Source: Streptomyces caelestis
Lineage (GTDB): Bacteria; Actinomycetota; Actinomycetes; Streptomycetales; Streptomycetaceae
Reading direction: 5' to 3'
DNA: 64,000 nt
Assembly: GCF_001279005.1 (NCBI RefSeq)
Contig: NZ_LGCN01000239.1
Location: forward strand, 4,541 to 68,540
Below the pieces are notes generated by a model. It was not told the DNA's origin, made no database searches, and worked only from the letters and a program-made list of their open reading frames with translations. The translations under genes and the position numbers were made by a program. Of this stretch, positions 62,076-64,000 are shown in pieces; the stretch's first letter is position 1, and each line of letters starts with the position of its first letter.

Positions 62076-62651
62076 TCAGACGCCGACGCCGAAGTCGGCG
62101 GCGATCCCGGCCAGGCCCGAGGCGTAGCCCTGGCCGACCGCGCGGAACTTCCACTCGGCGCCGTTGCGGTACAGCTCTCCGAAGACCATGGCGGTCTCGG
62201 TGGAGGCGTCCTCGGACAGGTCGTAGCGGGCGATCTCGGTGCCGCCGGCCTGGTTGACGACGCGGATGAAGGCGTTGCGGACCTGGCCGAAGCTCTGGCC
62301 GCGGTTCTCGGCGTCGTGGATGGACACCGGGAACACGATCCTGTCGACCTCGGCGGGTACGGCCGCGAGGTCCACCTTGACGGTCTCGTCGTCGCCCTCG
62401 CCCTCACCGGTGAGGTTGTCGCCGGTGTGCTCCACCGAACCGTCGGGGCTCTTGAGGTTGTTGTAGAAGACGAAGTGCTGGTCGGACAGGACCCTGCCGG
62501 ACGTGTCGAGGAGCAGCGCGGAGGCGTCGAGGTCGTAGTCGGTGCCGGTGGTGGTCCGGACGTCCCAGCCCAGACCGACCAGGACGGCGGTCAGGCCCGG
62601 TGCCTCCTTGCTGAGCGAGACGTTGCCGCCCTTGGACAGGGAAACTCCCAC
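62076..62651 (-). CDS. terD: TerD-family protein, copy 1
   Basis: This codes for 191 residues; ATG 62651 follows [64 protein letters not shown] and [20 protein letters not shown] make a canonical TerD domain with calcium-binding acidic loops. A BlaI-type palindrome at 62711-62726 lies 60 bases upstream. Genes run on to the second terD. Confidence 0.94.
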   Translation of the reverse strand: MGVSLSKGGNVSLSKEAPGLTAVLVGLGWDVRTTTGTDYDLDASALLLDTSGRVLSDQHFVFYNNLKSPDGSVEHTGDNLTGEGEGDDETVKVDLAAVPAEVDRIVFPVSIHDAENRGQSFGQVRNAFIRVVNQAGGTEIARYDLSEDASTETAMVFGELYRNGAEWKFRAVGQGYASGLAGIAADFGVGV

Positions 62652-62710
62652 GGTGTACTCCTTCTCGGCAGGTGCGGTCGAGAGCCGCGGCGCGGACCCG
62701 GACTCAAGAA

Positions 62711-62726
62711 TCTACATCACTGTAGA
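62711..62726. promoter_or_regulatory. BlaI-like operator upstream of terD
   Basis: TCTACATCACTGTAGA: perfect 6-bp arms TCTACA/TGTAGA separated by four bases. The same arms and spacing are at 63114-63129. Confidence 0.65.
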
Positions 62727-62785
62727 GGAAACGGGAGGGGGTGCGGCCGCGCCTCGGGCTCGGTGCGGTCGCACGGTGTTCCACG

Positions 62786-63052
62786 TCAGTCCCGTGAGTT
62801 GCCGAACAGCAGGCGGTAGGCGATCAGCAGCACGAGTGCGCCCGCGATGGCCGAGCCCCAGGTCGCGGCGTCGAAGAACGCGCGCTGGACCGGCCGGTCG
62901 AGGAGTTCCGCCGACAGCCAGCCGCCCAGGAAGGCGCCGGCGATGCCGATGAGCGTCGTGCCGACGCAGCCGCCCGGATCGCGGCCGGGCAGGATGGCCT
63001 TGGCGATCGCTCCGGCGAGGAGTCCCAGTACCAACCATGCGATGACACCCAT
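62786..63052 (-). CDS. GlsB/YeaQ/YmgE family membrane protein
   Basis: This codes for 88 residues from ATG 63052. Three membrane helices with Gly-rich motifs: IAWLVLGLLAGAIAKAILPG, GCVGTTLIGIAGAFLGGWLS and GSAIAGALVLLIAYRLLFG. The family, also called transglycosylase-associated protein, is stress-induced and of unknown function. It is divergent from blaI with one shared operator-like site. Confidence 0.92.
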   Translation of the reverse strand: MGVIAWLVLGLLAGAIAKAILPGRDPGGCVGTTLIGIAGAFLGGWLSAELLDRPVQRAFFDAATWGSAIAGALVLLIAYRLLFGNSRD

Positions 63053-63113
63053 GTCCCGATGCTCCCTTCAGTGGTCCTTCTCGTGTGCGGGCATGCCCTG
63101 GGGCAGCTTTAAT

Positions 63114-63129
63114 TCTACAATCTTGTAGA
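63114..63129. promoter_or_regulatory. BlaI-like operator in the glsB/blaI intergenic region
   Basis: TCTACAATCTTGTAGA: arms TCTACAA/TTGTAGA with a two-base centre. It lies 62-77 bases before glsB-like and 107 bases before blaI-like starts. BlaI/CopY-type repressors bind TACA/TGTA inverted repeats. Confidence 0.7.
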
Positions 63130-63235
63130 GGGTGTGGCGGGGGATCTTCGAGGCCCGTCGGGTGGCGCGACGGTCCCGGGGGCGTCTATACGATGTCCGC
63201 GCGGGAAACGGACGGCGGCGGAAGGGGTACAGGGC

Positions 63236-63625
63236 GTGACGGAACAGCGGCAGCGTCCCCGGCGGCGGGGGCAGGGTGAGCTGGAGGCGCTGGTCCTGGC
63301 GGCGCTCAGGGAGGCGGACGGCCCGGCGACGGCCGGCTGGGTGCAGGACCGTCTGGGCGGCGACCTCGCCTACACGACCGTCATCACCATCCTGACCAGG
63401 CTGCTGGCCAAGGGGGCGGTCACGCGGGAGCGTGCGGGCCGGTCCTTCGCCTGGACGCCGGCGTCGGACCAGGCGGGCCTGGCCGCCCACAAGATGCGCA
63501 GGGTGCTGGACTCCGAGAGCGACCGCGAGGCGGTGCTGGCCAGCTTCGTGACCGGCCTCGGCCCGGACGACGAGCGGCTGCTGCGGGAACTGCTGGGTCA
63601 GTCGAGGAACGAAGGGGAAGACTGA
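63236..63625 (+). CDS. blaI: BlaI/MecI/CopY-family repressor
   Basis: This codes for 129 residues; GTG 63236 follows GGAAGGGG. A winged helix (LEALVLAALREADGPATAGW, LAYTTVITILTRLLAKGAVT, RAGRSFAWTPA) precedes a helical dimerisation and cleavage region (SFVTGLGPDDERLLRELLGQ). In the family the repressor is cut after a BlaR1/M56 membrane protease senses a signal; an M56 gene follows after six bases. Target sites are proposed above. The trigger is unlikely to be simply beta-lactam in Streptomyces. Confidence 0.92.
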   Translation: MTEQRQRPRRRGQGELEALVLAALREADGPATAGWVQDRLGGDLAYTTVITILTRLLAKGAVTRERAGRSFAWTPASDQAGLAAHKMRRVLDSESDREAVLASFVTGLGPDDERLLRELLGQSRNEGED

Positions 63626-63631
63626 AGCCTC

Positions 63632-64000
63632 ATGGGGGTGTTCGTCTTTCTGCCGCTGGTGCTGCCCTTGACCGCGTGGCCGATCGCGCGCCTCGCCGAG
63701 CACCACCTGCACCCGCGGACGGCGACCCGGCTGCTGACCGGGGTGGCCGCGGTGATGGCGGTGTGCAGCACGGTCTGCCTCGGCCTGGTGATGGTGGTCG
63801 GCACCGCCCAGCTGCCCGGCAACCCGCTGCCCGACGGCTGGTCCGACCCCGAGGTGCGCGCGGCGGTGCCGTTCGACGAGGTGGCCGGCAAGGCGGCGAT
63901 TCCCGCCCTGTGCGCGGTGCTGGTGGTGTGCGGCCGGTCACTGTGGCGGCACGGCCGGGTGCGTCGTGGCGCCCACCGGGCGCTGGCCGGACTGCGGGAG
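63632..64000 (+). CDS. M56-family (BlaR1-like) membrane metallopeptidase, N-terminal part
   Basis: The frame from ATG 63632 runs off the right edge after 123 residues. Two or three membrane helices are visible (MGVFVFLPLVLPLTAWPIAR, TGVAAVMAVCSTVCLGLVMV, KAAIPALCAVLVVCGRSLWR). The HExxH zinc motif expected later is outside the window. Its place six bases after blaI supports the BlaR1/M56 assignment. Confidence 0.82.
   Translation, partial: MGVFVFLPLVLPLTAWPIARLAEHHLHPRTATRLLTGVAAVMAVCSTVCLGLVMVVGTAQLPGNPLPDGWSDPEVRAAVPFDEVAGKAAIPALCAVLVVCGRSLWRHGRVRRGAHRALAGLRE

Noticed and set aside
1..64000. Search for tRNA, rRNA, integrase, transposase or attachment sites
   Set aside because: None was recognisable by eye; a covariance-model search would be needed to exclude small RNAs.

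Overview
The window reads as an actinomycete chromosome, almost certainly Streptomyces. GC is very high, third codon positions are nearly always G or C, GTG starts are common, and the families are typical of the genus (snapalysin, XRE-TPR and GAF-ANTAR regulators, DUF6479, TerD sets, paired cold-shock proteins). I saw no rRNA, tRNA, transposase, integrase or CRISPR array.

Layout. 1-3.5 kb: the 3' end of a snapalysin protease, two membrane proteins and a PP2C phosphatase. 3.6-9.1 kb: a likely conflict module of an unknown protein, an EACC1-like small protein, a caspase/substrate-binding/VWA fusion and a lipoprotein. 9.1-12.9 kb: an XRE-TPR regulator with a divergent 54-residue hydrophobic peptide gene too short for usual calling, then a GAF-ANTAR protein, an L7/L12-like membrane protein and a lipoprotein. 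13-22 kb: alpha-glucosidase, a MerR/cold-shock pair, a monooxygenase, an orphan sugar-binding lipoprotein and a PL9-like pectate lyase. 22-33.4 kb: small metabolic genes, an acyltransferase, an ECF41-type sigma factor with a target-like FAD oxidoreductase, a second MerR/CBS/DEAD-box/cold-shock cluster (helicase frameshifted by a 26-bp duplication), a polysaccharide deacetylase and a Crp/Fnr regulator.

33.5-52.8 kb is the centrepiece: nine co-directional, mostly overlapping or closely spaced genes encoding a class III cyclase-like protein, a P-loop NTPase, a Band-7-like protein, a PycTM-like two-TM protein, a membrane VWA protein, a tubulin/FtsZ-like GTPase, a large membrane protein of unknown family, a pseudokinase/double-GTPase-like fusion and a GTPase-associated (GAP1-like) membrane protein. 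Several carry low-complexity Tyr/Asp/Pro tails. I read it as one multi-subunit, membrane-associated, nucleotide-controlled assembly, probably a conflict or signalling system that contains Pycsar-like parts.

53-64 kb holds stress and envelope genes: CsbD, TerC, an NfeD-SPFH pair, DUF1330, a FUSC exporter, remnants of a two-component system and an FG-GAP protein, a TatA-like gene with an aberrant 3' end, two TerD genes, a GlsB-type protein, and a BlaI repressor with a BlaR1-like M56 protease running off the end. Matching TCTACA-N4-TGTAGA palindromes precede the upstream terD gene and lie in the glsB/blaI divergent region, suggesting one BlaI-type regulon.
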